Below are positions 13,271 to 26,713 of a stretch of DNA of 64,000 nt, one piece after another. Both the position numbers and the translations under genes were made by a program. Below the pieces are notes generated by a model that was given only the letters and a program-made list of their open reading frames with translations, had not been told where the DNA came from and searched no databases. Numbering within the stretch: the stretch's first letter is position 1; every line of letters starts with the position of its first letter. Source of the DNA: Breviolum minutum Mf 1.05b.01 (lineage: Eukaryota; Sar; Dinophyceae; Suessiales; Symbiodiniaceae); assembly GCA_000507305.1 (NCBI GenBank), contig DF241578.1:1-64000 (forward strand), in the 5' to 3' direction.

Positions 13271-15826
13271 CTCAGAGATGGCTTTTCGATACATTTGGAT
13301 ACAACCGCAAAAAAAACGCAGAGCAAGTCAGAAATTGAGTGCCATGAATCCTTATACGTCCAAAGATGCTTGAGGCAAATGATCTGCCACTGCAGAATGA
13401 CGCTGATGAACATCCAAGGTACAGGATGGTGTTCTTCAACAAGCTGACCGAAAAAGTGACACCTGAATCCAGTTCTACTGGAGTGTCAGACTGTCATACA
13501 GATTAGTATCAAATGCTTGTTCCATAAGCTTATCGGTCAATGTACATGCTGGGACTACTCTTGCAAGCCCCTGCCCCAGCGTGACACGATTGAAGCGCCA
13601 TTGTTGCAACCCCAAATCCGCACATCTCTCCACTAGACTATATGATACTATACGCTTCTATATACATCCTGTGAAAGCTCAAAAGAATGTCAAAGTCGAT
13701 GTCTAGCAACATCCCACCGAGAGCATGACAGCACCAGTTTCGCAAATTCAGATAAATGACCTGCCAGAGTAACCAAAATCCAACATGATGATCACTCATA
13801 TATCACTAACACCGGAATCAGCGGGTGGGAGTAAGATTATGTCAGACTTTCGTCCATTTCCAACCGAAAGTAGCCAATGCTGTCCTTGAGAGCACTGGAG
13901 CTCCCGAAGCAGCAACTCACAGCATCTAAACCAGCTTTTTCTCACACAGAGAAACGATTTTAACCCAAATGGTCCAAACAAGCCGAAACTGGGAACTGAC
14001 TAGAAAAAAAACTACAACAACCCAACAAATATAACACAAAATATCATAAAATATCCAAAACAAAATCCTTCTTCCATGTTATAAGCAATCATTCATAAAT
14101 GAATCATTGATCATTAAGGCACGGTACATCAAGAATCCCCAACTCACAGGCTTCCCAACAGGCAGTAGAGCCAGCAGGTTAAACCTCAGTGGGAAGCCAC
14201 AACACCAATGGTCTTTGGAGCCCCAGGTCTGATACAATAGGAATATGGGAACAACATGGAAAAAACTGTTCAAAGATGCTTCTAGTGGTTCTTAGTTCCC
14301 CAACAAAAATGATAGGTATAAAATGGTATAAAATGGTATAAAGCAATCAATTTTAATGCACTTGGAGGATCTTGCGACAGAGTTCCTTCCCGCTGTGTCT
14401 CCAGGCCAGTCGTGCATGTCCCTCGCGCGGTTGGAGTCTTGACGGATGGGCCCCAGCATTCGAAAAGCCTCGGTGCGAGGCATGAGTGCAGTAAAAAAAA
14501 AGTGGGTCCTTAGGAGAGGAATGATTCTGCTCGGTCATGCTGCTGTGACATGATCTACCAAACATACCACATAATCACAATGTCTATATTGCAAAAAATG
14601 CTCAGAGATATTGGAGTGTTTACCTGTATTATGCGTTCTCCTGATTGAACATCATTGAACCTCAAAGATCCTAGAGTAGAATAGCACTCGGACACAGATC
14701 ATCAAGCTGGCTGGAAGGCACCTCGTCAATGTGGAAATGGTCTTCGATCAGGCTTTTCGCCTCGCGCCGAAAAGCCAGAGATTGGAACCCCATGATCTTC
14801 AATCAGGACAGCAGGAAACCAGTAGCGTGAACGCCCTAGGCTACCTGAAAATGGGTAGATGGAGGAATTGATGACTGAGAAGGTTCATTGCTGAGAGTCA
14901 AAGCACCCCGAAAAAATGAAATGGCTTCACACTTGAAAGTTGTGAAAAAGATCAATGGCTGGCTAGAAGTCTGACACCAGGTGCAATGATGATCCATACC
15001 CACATGGTGTCCGATGTTTCATCTCACAAGTCCCAAAGGCAGAAGTCCCATTTGAGCAGCAAGGTGAGAAGTATTGAAAGTGGATGCTCCATTCCACGTA
15101 GTGTACTCTATTGATATTGTATTGTACAATATGGTATCTGATGATATCACGTTTTCTTCAATTACATCATCGCATCATATCACATGTTCTTACATTATAT
15201 CATATTATATCATAGCAAATTATATTGTATTGCGTTGTATTGTAGTGTAATATTGGAACATATCATACTATATCATATTTTACTATGCGTATTATTGCAT
15301 ATATCAGAAAACTACATCTTTTAATTTCACAATGAATCAATTATATGATCATTGTCATATATTATTTCAATGTTTTTTATATACAGTAACCTAATTTCCA
15401 CCAGTGACACCATCTGCCTGTCTCCAGGTGCGTTCGGCCGCCTTCGTGGCCTGAAGAAAGGGAAGAACGTCCAAAGAAATCATCGGGTTTGAGCTGTTTT
15501 TGTTGAAGAGGTCGTTATATATTGTTATGTTCTGCATTTTTTGTTTCTAATCTTGGAATATTCTTATGATCTTATGAATATTTCTAACATGTCCATATAT
15601 ATATATACACATATATTTCCCACCTTTGAGCCTGTCTTGGAGCTTTCCATCCCACGAAAACCCAAAGAGTTCCAAGCTATCTAGCCAGTGCTCCCTCCGC
15701 TCAAAATGTCCCCCACCTCACTCATCGACTCCTCGGCTGCCTCAAAACACTACACCGCTAAACATGTCAAGACGACAAAAAGGTAATGCTATCCCAGAGG
15801 CATCATTCAAAGCACATCATGGACAT

Positions 15827-16023
15827 TCATTTTAGATTTTGGACTTCCCACTTGTCCAATGGTTGAAATTCGATTTTTCCATGATTCTTCTTCCGACTTC
15901 TTGCCACCTCCTGAATCTCCTCACCCAAAAGTGAGGTGAACTCAGCGAAGGTCTGCCGCCTCCTCGACAGAAAGACTCTTTCAGCATTTTTTCGGGGGAA
16001 TGCATCTTTCTTTGTGAACATGT
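15827..16023 (-). CDS. small basic protein or last exon, 64 residues
   Basis: After the acceptor ACATCCAAG the first two bases are followed by ATG, and a frame of 65 codons runs to TGA at 15827-15829. The product starts MFTKKDAFPRKNAERVF and contains a charged helix (RRRQTFAEFTSLLGEEIQEV) followed by RSRKKNHGK. It may be a complete intronless gene, since a dinoflagellate transcript needs only a trans-splice acceptor upstream, or the last exon of a longer gene that enters in phase 1. It lies downstream of the six-exon gene at 16.5-17.5 kb. No family recognised. Confidence 0.45.
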
Positions 16024-16488
16024 CTTGGATGTGTATTGTTATTGTGATTATGTAATATGAACAGTACAAATAACTTAAACTCACCATCTATAATACTGTA
16101 AATACAATGCATATATATATATATACATGCATCTACAATATGTATATTCATTGTATAATGATTTAAGATACATAAAACATATGGATTGTACACACATTTC
16201 ATTCCATTTCTCCATCTTCAACATCAACAAAATTCAACTAAGGTATTCACAGTGTATCAAAGGTCACTAGACTCAACTTCCAGTACCGGGATGCATGCCT
16301 TGAGGTGGTCTCAGCGGCCTCCAGTACAGCATTGGACTCCTCCAAGTTGCATTTAACAAGGATTCTGCATCGTCACTGACATATTTTCATCTAGTCTCAA
16401 CAATTCCCCAGGTGATCAAGACTGAGCATACCGAAGCGTCCTTTTTCGCTAAGACTGCTGCAATGTGAAGATGTGGTCTTGTGCACAT

Positions 16489-17458
16489 CTAACAAAACAT
16501 GAAGGCTGTAAGGGCTAGGGTGCAGAAGGGCAGTTGGATTGAAGTTTGTTCTCGAAATGCGTCAAGCTCAAACAGAAACTCAATCTGAGAAAAATTCAAA
16601 CAGCTGTGAACACAGTTGAACATACACCCCAGCTGCCCAGACCAAACAGAACGCAAAACCCTGCCGATCAATGTGTGCTTCCCTCTCTGTAGGAAGTCTC
16701 TCTCTGTGAGTCCAATCGCTGATGCAAACTTCATTGTTAAGCGGCAACCGTCCAGACTCTGGAACAAGCAGCCCACCTTCACTGTCACGAAGGTCTGTCA
16801 ATTAACTGCATCCCAGTCTTCTGGAAAGTGCTGAAGCATCTCTGTGATTCAGCTTGCATCACATCAAAGCGCAACTCCTGAGTTGGAATCCACAGCAGTG
16901 CAGAAGCTTTTCCCAGACGTCAAGCTGATTCATTGATGTCTACTTTACTTCACATACCTCCCACCATGGAAACCCAAGCCATGATTTCCAGCCAACGTGC
17001 CTCTGCCTTTGAAAAAATCAACATGGATCAAAGAAAAAACAACATCTCCAAGCGGCTCGGAATGGCTTCCTGCATGCTTGCCGATACCCGACTCACTGGT
17101 GCCTTCAAATCGCCAACTTCCATCTGCCTTGCCCCTCATCGACCCAGAATAGTCTCCATCATTCCAACGTTGCATCATCCACCACGGCTTCCAAGGTCTT
17201 GTACCTCCCCTTGGGCATGGGCAGATCCAAGTGCAAAAAGGTCTTGACCGGAAAGACCACAAGGTCCCGGCTGATCATTCGGGACGCGGCTGTGGTCGCA
17301 AACATCATTGCTGTTTCCCATATGAACAGATCTTGGCTGGCTGTGGAAGCGGAACGGCAATGAGGCAAGATGCAACTCCAAACCTGCTTGAGAAGAATGA
17401 GCCAGGAGCCACCGTCTTCGCGATATGATGAAAGATGATTGTAGTCCAAAATGCCAAA
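16489..17458 (-). CDS. unrecognised six-exon gene, 3' end complete
   Basis: Exons: 17458-17377, 17340-17174, 17006-16958, 16794-16730, 16701-16660, 16584-16489 (stop TAG). They join in phase to 166 residues. The first exon reads FGILDYNHLSSYREDGG, the second contains MFATTAASRMISRDLVVFP and LHLDLPMPKGRYKTLEAVV, the third RWLEIMAWVSMVG, and the last ends in a hydrophobic tail (LPFCTLALTAFMFC) that could be a membrane anchor. Donors are GT except the GC after exon 2 (GATGAT|GCAACG). Introns are 28-179 nt; the shortest (16729-16702, 28 nt) is doubtful and might be wrong. The 5' end is open. The family was not recognised. Confidence 0.7.
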
Positions 17459-18974
17459 CTTAGGCTGAGAACCACTTAGTTGACCGACATTCAACCATCA
17501 TTTCGGGATCATTGTAAAGGCATTGTGAGAGCAGCAACATGAGCTGTTTTGCTTTTTTACTGGTTTCAAATGTGGCGGCCGAGGATGTATGTATTACTGT
17601 ATATATTTCTATTTGTTTCCTTGTGTGGGTTTGTTTCTTGGACTTCACAGTCTAAAGTTAACATGAAATCCAAGGAACTCCTAATAATCAATACGAACTG
17701 ACTGACTGTTATTCACGCTTATGGGCTTATATCACTTATTCTTCCTTAAATGTGTATATAGTATATTGTAGTGCGTAAGCTTTCTTCATGTGTACTCTTT
17801 CAACCACCTCGGAAATTCCCTGCGACGGGCTGGCCTGCAACACCCGCTCCAGCGGTCCCTACAAGGCATGCGAGGATCTACCCCATGAACCATCAGCTTC
17901 CAACATCTTCCAACCATACGAATCACATGCACATCATACCTTCCATACCTTCCTAGTTTCACACCACGGTATCCTGCTTGATCTCCAGCCTTCACCGATG
18001 TGGGCGTAAGATCATCTGCTTGAGCCGCCTGGGAAGCGGAGAAAGAAGTCACCCTGAGTTCCCTGGTCGAACACCCGTCAGCCTTGACTCCACAAATGGA
18101 ATAAAGTCCACAACTCTCATGGTCATGATACTACGATGGTCCTTGTGATGATATTATCGATGTTTTGTATCTGGAAAACGATTCTCTGAAACATAGTTGA
18201 CACAGTCTGTATCAAACATACAATCATCAATCTATATCAAAAGTTGCTGGGTTTTAACATTCCACTTACTCCTAGTAATCATAATTGAAAATCATATATG
18301 GGAGAGTAGCAAACAATTCAATCCTCCAATGTATTCCAAATGCTTCCATCTTTGGTACCATTGGTATCTCATTTCCCTTAATGCACCTCATTGGCCTCCA
18401 TAGCCGCAGCGACTGCTCGGCGAGCGGCCGAAACCTCAGGGCGGCCGAAAGGCTGGAGTTGCTGTGGATGTGAACAATGGGAGGCATGGTACAATCAAGA
18501 TCAATTAAGATGATAAGTGATGATAAAAATGTCTGTATCACTGTATGATAATTGAGGATAAGGACATGAAGGTGTAGTAGTAAGTCATACTGGGTTCAAT
18601 GAGACACTAGCTGAGAAATGCTGCTTTCGTCGATCATCCTACATCACTGAAGTAAGTTGGTGGATAGTACCTGTGGGAAGCCTCTATGTGCTGTTCCCTA
18701 GGCTGTTCCCTAGGTCACCTGTAGCTACTTTCTCACAGGCAATTGCATTCAAATGCCGGTGGATGGAGGATGGGTGGGGGGTGGCAGGAGGTTGGTGGTG
18801 GGTGATTGGTGATTGGTGGGTGGTGGGTAGTAGGTGGTCAGTAGCGATGTAGTTGCTGTCATCATATTCTGATGTTGATGCGATGCTGCTTGCACTGTTG
18901 TCCTGGTAGCAAGCAGAGTATATAAAGATATATAAAGATATATAAAGAATACTGTTCAGGAACTGTGATTGAAC
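17459..18974. other. intergenic or intronic interval
   Basis: No exon pair found. The segment 17800-18050 is relatively GC-rich and open on both strands without clear splice partners. Around 18765-18840 there is a G-rich, T-poor run of GGTGGGTGATTGGTG-like repeats that could form unusual DNA structure. At 18919-18948 ATATAAAG is repeated three times. Confidence 0.4.
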
Positions 18975-19147
18975 TTGGTTCCAGGAATGAGCGTCTAAGC
19001 TGGGCACCAATTTTTGATCCATCATGGTCGTCCCCTGGATCACCAAACCGTGGCTCAAGCTGATCATGTGAACCAGATTTAATCGAGATCTTCCAACAAG
19101 ATCCATATCCTTCCTTACTTCAATGCGCACAATTTTGGCACAAGCCG
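18975..19147 (-). CDS. two exons of an unrecognised gene
   Basis: Exon 19147-19119 has a strong acceptor (TTTGCACTTTCAG) and ends at GAA|GTAAGG; it reads ACAKIVRIE. Exon 19034-18975 starts after GGTGATCCAG and ends AACCAA|GTTCAA, reading GTTMMDQKLVPSLDAHSWNQ. Phases match (0/0). The open frame continues across the intron by chance, so one long exon is an alternative, but third-position GC falls in the part called intron. Function unknown. Confidence 0.5.
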
Positions 19148-19939
19148 CTGAAAGTGCAAAGAACATCAAAGATCATCAAAGAACATCAAATAACCCTCAA
19201 TGACCGTCCCAAAGCGTCGACACCTGTGTCATCCTTGCTGCTTCCGGAAAATCGCCAACCAAACCGCGGGGACAAACTGTGCACTGGGAAAACCAAATCT
19301 AGGCTACTCTGTTTGGCATCACCTCGTTAGACAATAGGAACAAAACGGAAAGGTATGCTGTGTCTTGGATGTACACAGGAAAAGCTGGAAAAGGCTGAAA
19401 AAAAGACGTAACTGCAGGACTTTCCAGCCAACTTCTGTAAGGAATTTCTCCATTTTCCATGCCAATCACCTGCAAAAATCAATATATCCAACCAGCTATG
19501 GACTCGAGCATCAGGAAACCATTCTGTCGATGGAGAAACAGCCCAAATTTCATCTGCCCTTTTGAGCCTAGGAAGGAAGCACGAGCATGTCTAAGCAGCA
19601 AGATGTTCATTTAGTATCACAGTAGCCTTGAGGCGTGTTTCTATCTGAAGCAGCTAGTTTGCCTCCAGTGGATAGCACCTTGTATCTCAGATTCCAAGGA
19701 GACAGATTAACATCTCGGGGTGAGATCTGAATCTACTGTACACCAACGTTGAAACTGTAGGCGGGTTTTAGGCGGGTTTAATGACTCTTCCAAATATTCA
19801 AAATTAACCATAATATTCTTCTTTCATGCATCTTCATACACACATAAAACGCATACAATCTATAAGTGCCTAATGTATACCTGCCGATATAGATATATGA
19901 TACATGAATATAGAAAGGCAAACATGGTAATGCGCCTAC

Positions 19940-20022
19940 TTTCACGGAAAATCGCTTCAGCAAGCCCTTCAATGTTTTTCTCTGCACCAAGCAAAGCGCT
20001 GCATGAACCTGGCAGGGTGAGC
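19940..20022 (-). CDS. single exon, unknown product
   Basis: Bounded by the acceptor TTCCATTCTCAG and the donor GAAA|GTAGGC, the 27-codon frame reads LTLPGSCSALLGAEKNIEG and continues as a helix LAEAIFRE. Third-position GC is high only in this frame. It enters in phase 2 and leaves in phase 1; the exons at 18.9-19.1 kb enter in phase 1, so the two groups could be parts of one gene. No family recognised. Confidence 0.5.
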
Positions 20023-22359
20023 CTGAGAATGGAAACAAAGTGGTATAAGCATGTATAAGCTGACAAAGACTATATTGGAACATGGAGCACTTGCCACCTG
20101 AATTTCAATCCATAAACTTGAGCAATGCGGCCGTAAGTGAAAGTACCACAAGAATCAAGAGATGACTGCTACTCTGATCACTACAGTGTGACCTGTTTCA
20201 TGCGTGTTTCCATCAATCAAACTTCGTTACAGCTGTACGCAGTGGTATGTACATATCAGCTTCAGGTGTTGGCAGTCATCGCCAGTGTGACCTGAGCTAT
20301 CAAAATCCAATGTCCAATGCAAAAAAAACCACAGGTGCAAACACAGAAATCGTGGGTTCTCTGGTTTCCTTTGACTTGCATCAAGAAGTTATGAAGATTT
20401 ATTTTGTGCTTTTCAGTCCACAACTATACTTGCCAACTTGTCCGTGAAATGACCTCGCTTCTTACTAAGCATACAGCAGGAGTTTGCTCATGCAGCACAG
20501 CAAGAACTGACTCAAAATAGCTTCCTTCCATCAGCCATCTTTTGCGTCTTTGAAGTCGACAAAGTAGACCATTGGAGAAGGCTGCGCCCACAAACTACAT
20601 TAAACTACATCAGCTTGTAGGGCTCATGTCTAGGTCTGGATTCCCTGGGTGGGTGGAACCCCGTGCTGTGTAGCTACAAATGCTTGACCCCAACACTCCT
20701 GTTCAGCTCACCCCATTTCCAGTGATTGATTAAAAGGCGGTTAACCATGTCTACAAAACACAATGGTTTTGGGTTCTCAGTAGAAAAACGGACGAAAGAA
20801 AAAACTGATGTTCTACAAACATCACCTGAAGACATGTGATCACATACCCCTCTAAGAAAGACCCTGGGCGCAACCTCTGAAAACATAGGTCCAATCCTCC
20901 TGTTTACGGAATATTGCTGTATCCTGATCATAACCCACCCTGATTTGCAAAGGAAATCCTAACCTCATACTATACGTATAAACCGGGCAACCGTTTCAAC
21001 GGCTGACAGGCGAGATTGAATCTTTCAATAGTCTTCGAGATCCATGCCCTTGGCATCGAATCCTTGTGGAATGACAAGACATGATCCGACACTGCCAAGT
21101 CTGGAGTGTCTCGCCTGCTTTTTCCTGCTGGTCATGTTCCGGACAACAAGTGCACATTGACTAATTTAATCGGACCCAACCAGCCCGAATCTGAACACTC
21201 ACAAAGAAATCAGTGGAATACTAATTGGCACAGAAATACATTTTAGAAACATCTTAAAGCATAAAGTTTTGCCACTATGATTCATCAAAAATTACATCCC
21301 CGGCAACATCTCTGTTCTGACAAATAAATATCACCAGATCAATTCGTATTGGATAATAGGATATGATGAGTGTACTGATTACTCTATATTATATGATATA
21401 TAATATCATAATAAATCATAATAATTCTATATACTTCTTAATATGCGTGTGATTTTTGTGGATTCCTGACAGAATCTATATGATCTATACCTGTATGTGC
21501 AGAATATATTAGATATTATCAGAATACGAGCAAACAAGAACAAAAAACATCTGCTGGATCAGCTGGATCCTACGAATTTCCATTGTGAAGCTACCAAACA
21601 TGCACCTGCTGTCTCGGCATTCGTAGATTAAAGCTGAGTCAAACCCTGCAGCCGTAGAACTGGGAAAAACAGCGCTTGACGCTGCAAGCAGTTCAAATAC
21701 TTTTCACCAAAAAGCCTAACCAAGGGGCTCAAAGGAGCACACTGACACAAACCTCTGCAGGTCGCTATTTGGCAGCGCTCAGCTCACCTCATAGAGTTGG
21801 ACTTTGGAATGTGTGTTTTTTTCCGATGTTCAATCAGCTGAGGCCCTCAAAAACCTGGAGTTTGTGATGGTATGTTGGAGGACCGTAATGGCCACAAACA
21901 CCTCCTGCACTCAGATCAGACCAAAGCGCTGCGTGGGGCGCAATGGATAGTCTGAGTGTTGGAAAGTGACAGGTCGTTCATCACTGCCGGATGCGAAGAC
22001 TTTGCTGGCCAGTGCTTCAATTCTGCAATCTCTCCTCACCTTTGGGAAATGTGCCTCTCATTCCGAATCACTGGCCAGAAAGAAAAGGACATTCAAAAAA
22101 GTGCAAAAGGTTTTTTGTAGGTCGGTCAACGCGGAGGCGGACCCAGCAAAAATTATGCAACTGTGGGAAGTTGGCCCATCGTCAAATCCTGTCTTTTTTG
22201 CAAGACCTTCCCTTTTAGAACTCTTTTAGAGGTCTTCAATCACGTAGGTACAGTACATGCATAATCGTATCTGTGTGCGTATCAGCAAGAATCACCCTGA
22301 TGTTACCCTTCTTTGCAGGCCGTCCCATTATAGTTGCGCACAGTATGAGCGGCACTCAC
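20023..22359. other. exon-poor interval
   Basis: A minus-strand exon may lie at about 20845-20877 (VAPRVFLRG between TTTTCAG and GG|GTATGT). On the plus strand, 21982-22180 follows the acceptor GTGACAG and is open for about 65 codons, including SSLPDAKTLLASASILQSL and SVNAEADPAKIMQLWEV; it may be an exon of a plus-strand gene, without a partner found. 21340-21520 is AT-rich with TATAATATCATAATAAATCATAATAA. Confidence 0.35.
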
Positions 22360-23254
22360 ACCGCCACCATTCTCAATCCTGCAGTCAACCTCAGCAGTAA
22401 GAATTCTGGACTCTGGACGCTTCCAAGAAGTGAGTATTCTATGGTCTTATTGGCCAAAGAAAACGTCGTGGCAAAAGTAGAAAAAACTCGGTGTCTTCAT
22501 TCAGCACGATTGACATCGTTCTTGACTTTTTGATATTTTTTGTATGAAAAAAGAAAGTGTTTCTGGTGATCCGTTATCCTTCCTTTTTCGTGTCTCCAGC
22601 GACTTCCTCAACAGCTTGGCTTTGACATAGCGCCACCAAGCTGGTGTGAAATACGCTGGGAAAATGTGGGAAGGGTTCAGAGATAGAGGCTTCAAGGCCG
22701 AGGAGTCACCAAAACCCAGGTGGCAAGTCCCACCAGTTGGAAAGGGTAGACTGCTAGACCTTTGAGGCACTGATACGCCTCGTATCGCTCTGACCTGTAT
22801 CCCATCACAGATCAAACATACATAAATCATCATATATCCTATGAAAGTAGCAACCCTGATGGATCCTCAGTCTCGCCAAGAAACTCAGACAGGACCAAGT
22901 GATGCGAGCCCTTTTTGTTGGCGTTGAGGGCCAAGTCCACACAACTTTTGCCCTTGGAAGTCCTTGGCCCAGCGCAGCGACTCATGGGCAGCGGCGGCTC
23001 CAACAAAAGACACAGGGAAGTGGTTCGTGGAAGTTCAAAGACTTTTGATGAAGATATTGAGTTCAAATACATTGCTAGTCTTAGTACGATAGAACTGATT
23101 TGCCTTGCTAGTGCCGTGCTCTGCCCCAATCCTGGCCGTTTCGATGGTTCGCACCTCTTCGTCGTGTCGGCACCGGCTTCAATGATGGCTTGGAGAGCGA
23201 AAGCATCTCCAAGCTTGACGGCCAAGTGCACCGGGTAGAGCACCTCCTTTCGTC
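22360..23254 (-). CDS. ankyrin-repeat protein, four exons of a larger gene
   Basis: Exons: 23254-23155, 22962-22877, 22655-22579, 22389-22360. Exon 1 reads YPVHLAVKLGDAFALQAI and IIEAGADTTKR, a clear ankyrin repeat (PVHLAVKLGD helix pair, then EAGAD loop). Exon 2 continues in phase with TSKGKSCVDLALNANKKGSH, the start of the next repeat. Exon 3 gives YFTPAWWRYVKAKLL and a basic RKRK tail; exon 4 is a short VDCRIENGGG. Donors are GT (AAGAG|GTGCGA), GC (CTTG|GCGAGA), GA (AGGAAG|GATAAC) and GT. Ankyrin repeats mediate protein binding; no catalytic domain was found. Both ends are open. Confidence 0.7.
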
Positions 23255-24002
23255 CTGAGCCAAAACAAAGACTTCAATATCTTCAATGGATTTCAAGCAA
23301 ATGGAAAAGAGTATCACAATGTAATCATAATATCTCCGAAAAAGAAGTCATCATAATATCAACTCAGATACACCATGATGTATATAATTAATTGTAATTG
23401 GGAATATGAATATGTGCTAGACTAGTATCATATGAAACATGATAAAACATGTAATCATTGTCATGCATGACACATGTATATATACATGTAATATGTCACA
23501 TACATCGAATCAGATATTATCTTACAAGTACAATTGATTGCAAGAACATACTCTGTCAGCTCCAAATTTGACTCTAGCATAGTCTGGGCATAGTCTGGCA
23601 ATGTTTATCTGGGTAATCCAGAAGGCTAGCACGTCAGCTTCTCTTGAATGTCCCTTGACTTTGCCGGTGCCGTGTAGTCACAAAGACATGGCTAGATATG
23701 GCGAGCTCAATCCCCAAAAAGAGGACACTTGAGACAATGGATAAGCACTCTCATGCTCCAGGCTGCGAATGTCTATTGCTTCTCACTTGATATGCTATTC
23801 ATGGACACATGTACAAATGCGAGATACAGAAAACAACCATGATATACCATGATCGTCGTCGTGGTTTGAAGTTGCACAGCCCGAAAAGGTACATGGAATA
23901 CATGGAGGAGTGCATGGTGTACAGTAGGAAGACTTGCGATGAATTGCGATGAAACTCATGATGCGCCAAGTGTGTCAACAACCCCAACCCCATAAACTGG
24001 AC

Positions 24003-24166
24003 CCTTCTGATTCTCTGGTTTTCATCCATGTTCAAGTGAGCGTCCAAACGGCAAACAACTCGCCACCACGCGAGGCTGGTGCACATCCTCGAACTGGTGT
24101 TTGCGTAGAAAGTCTTGCCTCGGTAAAGGTTCATGAGAGCCTGGTCCAAGGAGGACACAAACTTCC
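24003..24166 (-). CDS. single 54-codon exon, unknown product
   Basis: Acceptor ACGCGTGACAG, then a frame reading KFVSSLDQALMNLYRGK, a Trp-containing TSLAWWRVVCRLDAHL and NMDENQRIRR, ending at a GT donor (AGG|GTCCAG). The frame stays open further on both sides. It enters in phase 1. It lies 0.75 kb upstream of the ankyrin exons and could belong to the same gene, though the phases do not match directly, so another exon would be needed. Confidence 0.5.
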
Positions 24167-26713
24167 CTGTCACGCGTGTAGTAGCGGAAAATGTATGATG
24201 CATTTGATTGATTTTGCTTTGTGCGATCATCTTGGATCTTTTTTTACAAAAGCGGCAGGCAAAACTCAATATGTGCGAAGGCGCTCTATGGGACATAGGC
24301 ATCTTTTTTTGGTAGTTCGCCGTATCGCTCTACAGTGTCTGGGGCATGTAAGTATTATATGGTAATACCAAAGACTTGAGGGAAGCCTTTTGGGGAAAGT
24401 CCTTCCGTGACTATATTGTTTCAATAAGGGTATCGCTTGGGTATCGGTTGGGTATCGCTTTGCGTATCGCTTTTGGCATGCCTCAGGCCCAGGGAAGAAA
24501 AGGAAAAAAATTGAATCGAACAGCACCCTATAATCTAAATGGCTGCCAGGACAATGAAATATCACATTGCATTCCAAGCTTTGCGCGCAATCATCGGCTA
24601 CCAGTAATTGTATTTCAAGAGATTGCAAGGTATCGCTTTTGGGTTCACTATATTGCTTTCCACGGTCTGGAGCCACTTTCAAGACAAAAGAGAGCTCACA
24701 TGAAGAATTCTTCGTCAACCCTTTTGCCGGTTTCTCACATGTTTTATACCACAGGGCCAGACATGTTTCTGCAAGTGATCAATTCAAGGATAACACTGAA
24801 AAGGTATGAAAAAGGTCTCAAAATCTGTGGGGGGTCTCGTGAAAAATGCGGATTCTAATGAACTTTATGCGGACCAGTGTGGCCAAGTTGGAATTCTATA
24901 ATTTTCTAAAACATCACCCAAGAAACGTTAACATCCACCCCACCCGCCGGACAACATCAGTTGGGTAGCATGCACCATGTCAAGAAGTTTCAAGAAAAAT
25001 AACAGTATATGACAGTGCAATTGCAAAAATGATCAAACATGTGCACATAAGAACTACCAGCACAGTTTTCAACCCTAGCACAAACTTTCTTCTAGCTACA
25101 TGGAGTTGAACTAGAAGACTAAGAAACAAAATGATCGTACTTTCTTGGGAAGCTTTATCGCTTTGTTAAGATATTGTCTGTAGGTTCTAGGTCATGATAG
25201 TTCCTTTGGAGTACCACCCTCTCTAAATGTCCTCAAAGTTGCAAGTAGACGTGCTTCTCTTGTGTTCCTGAAGGCTGGAGGGTGGCTATCGGCTAGAAAA
25301 GTAATTCGATGTGAAGCTTTCCGCATCATTTGGTTGCTTTCTTTCTGCTACCAAGATCGACCCAAAATATATCAAAATATAGTATACTCCACATCAAGCA
25401 TTTTGTGGAAGCACCCGTCTGCCAGGGTTCACTGCGAGCTACAATGGCACATTGTATCTGATGTATCCCTGATTCAAACAGCAAAAGTTTTGCTTAGAAG
25501 TCCTTGGCTTGACGAGTTGGGCCACAGGCGCAGCAAACATCAAGGATTCAACCGACAGAACAGCTGAGAGACAACGATGATCAACGCATCGATCAGCGAC
25601 ATTACCTCAAACCTCAACAACTACCGCGTCCTGCAGGCACTTTGGAAGCCATTGTTGAAGCTTTCGGTATGTGCCTTCGGCGCAACGTGCTTAAAGCCAG
25701 AAGAAATGTTTGAGGGAGGTTGGTTTACACCCAAATATCTCCCTAGCAGCAATTCTACCATGTATAAGCCTGAACCACCTCACCCGCAGCTAATAAATGT
25801 ATTGATGTTATTCATGGTTCCTGCTCAACCCAAAACCGTCCTTGAACATGAATTGATTTAATTACAGTACGTGTATATATTCCATTATATTCCCCACTGC
25901 GCCAGGAAAGGCCTGATTTTCTGCAAAGCTTGCGATCGCACTGACCCTTGCAAATCTTGAACCATAATAGCAGCACCATGCATACATGTGCCATTTTAAA
26001 CACATTCTGCACTACGTGAAGTCAAATGGTCCAAACATATCCAAGCCAAAATTGGTCATGTGTAAAACGAACAGTTGCACAGCCATTATAATATACCAGC
26101 AGATTTCATGAGATTTCTTGATCAGAGTTTCACGTTGGCCTGCTAAAACTTAAAAGACACATGTCAGTCGTCATTTACCTGAAAGTGCAGTAAGGGCAGG
26201 GTCCAAACGGCAACTCACTCTTCAGGAGGAAGGAGACCTACCAGAATTCAGAAGCATGCAAATTGCAACAAGAAACGTTGACCAAAGTCTCTGTCAAGAG
26301 GCAATAGAGCAGTCTAGTACTTGGAAGAATAAACTGACCCCAACAACTTCACAATGGCTATATTGAGAGGTCAAGAAAGTATTACCAAGATTGCAAAAAT
26401 CTTGCTGCTAGAATCGGATGACACCCTTCTAAGGTAGGGGAACGAGCGACTCCGGTCCCCGTTCTAGGACTTTATTACAGGTACGGGCGTCGAAAAACTC
26501 TATGGAATAGGAATCCAACCCTCACCAGTCAAAAGCATAGCTATCCCAAATGACGATACAAGTAGGTTTGGGTATCGAAGAAGACGAGAACCCATTTTTC
26601 CATCATTTTTGACTGGGGTACTCAGTGAGTCTTGTGGGCAAGGCTCAAAGAAAATCAATCTATACTAGTCATGTTGCTATGTTTGAGCTTCAATATGCTT
26701 CAAAAGGTTACTT
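24167..26713. other. exon-poor interval
   Basis: At 24424-24475 a decamer like GGGTATCGCT is repeated about five times. A possible short minus-strand exon lies near 25895-25945 (frame reading SVRSQALQKIRPFLAQW). A repeat-like stretch at 26425-26640 holds the inverted pair CACCAGTCAAAA / TTTTGACTGGGGT and may be an old mobile sequence. Nothing else could be supported. Confidence 0.35.

Larger units (their letters stand above)
12293..16488. other. exon-poor interval with two isolated coding signals
   Basis: Apart from the exon at 13192-13270 and the small frame at 15827-16023, both listed separately, I see no chain of exons. A minus-strand segment at 14350-14490 is open in all three frames and GC-rich, so probably contains an exon whose frame I could not fix. 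The stretch 15115-15400 is very AT-rich, with repeated TATTGTATTGTA and ATATCATATTATATCAT. At 15598-15620 and 16112-16126 there are short TA runs. Confidence 0.4.

Noticed and set aside
21991-22218. A zinc-knuckle-like CNCGKLAHRQ in a plus-strand frame, suggesting a retroelement.
   Set aside because: Only part of the CCHC pattern is present, another frame has better codon use, and no polymerase or integrase motif lies nearby.
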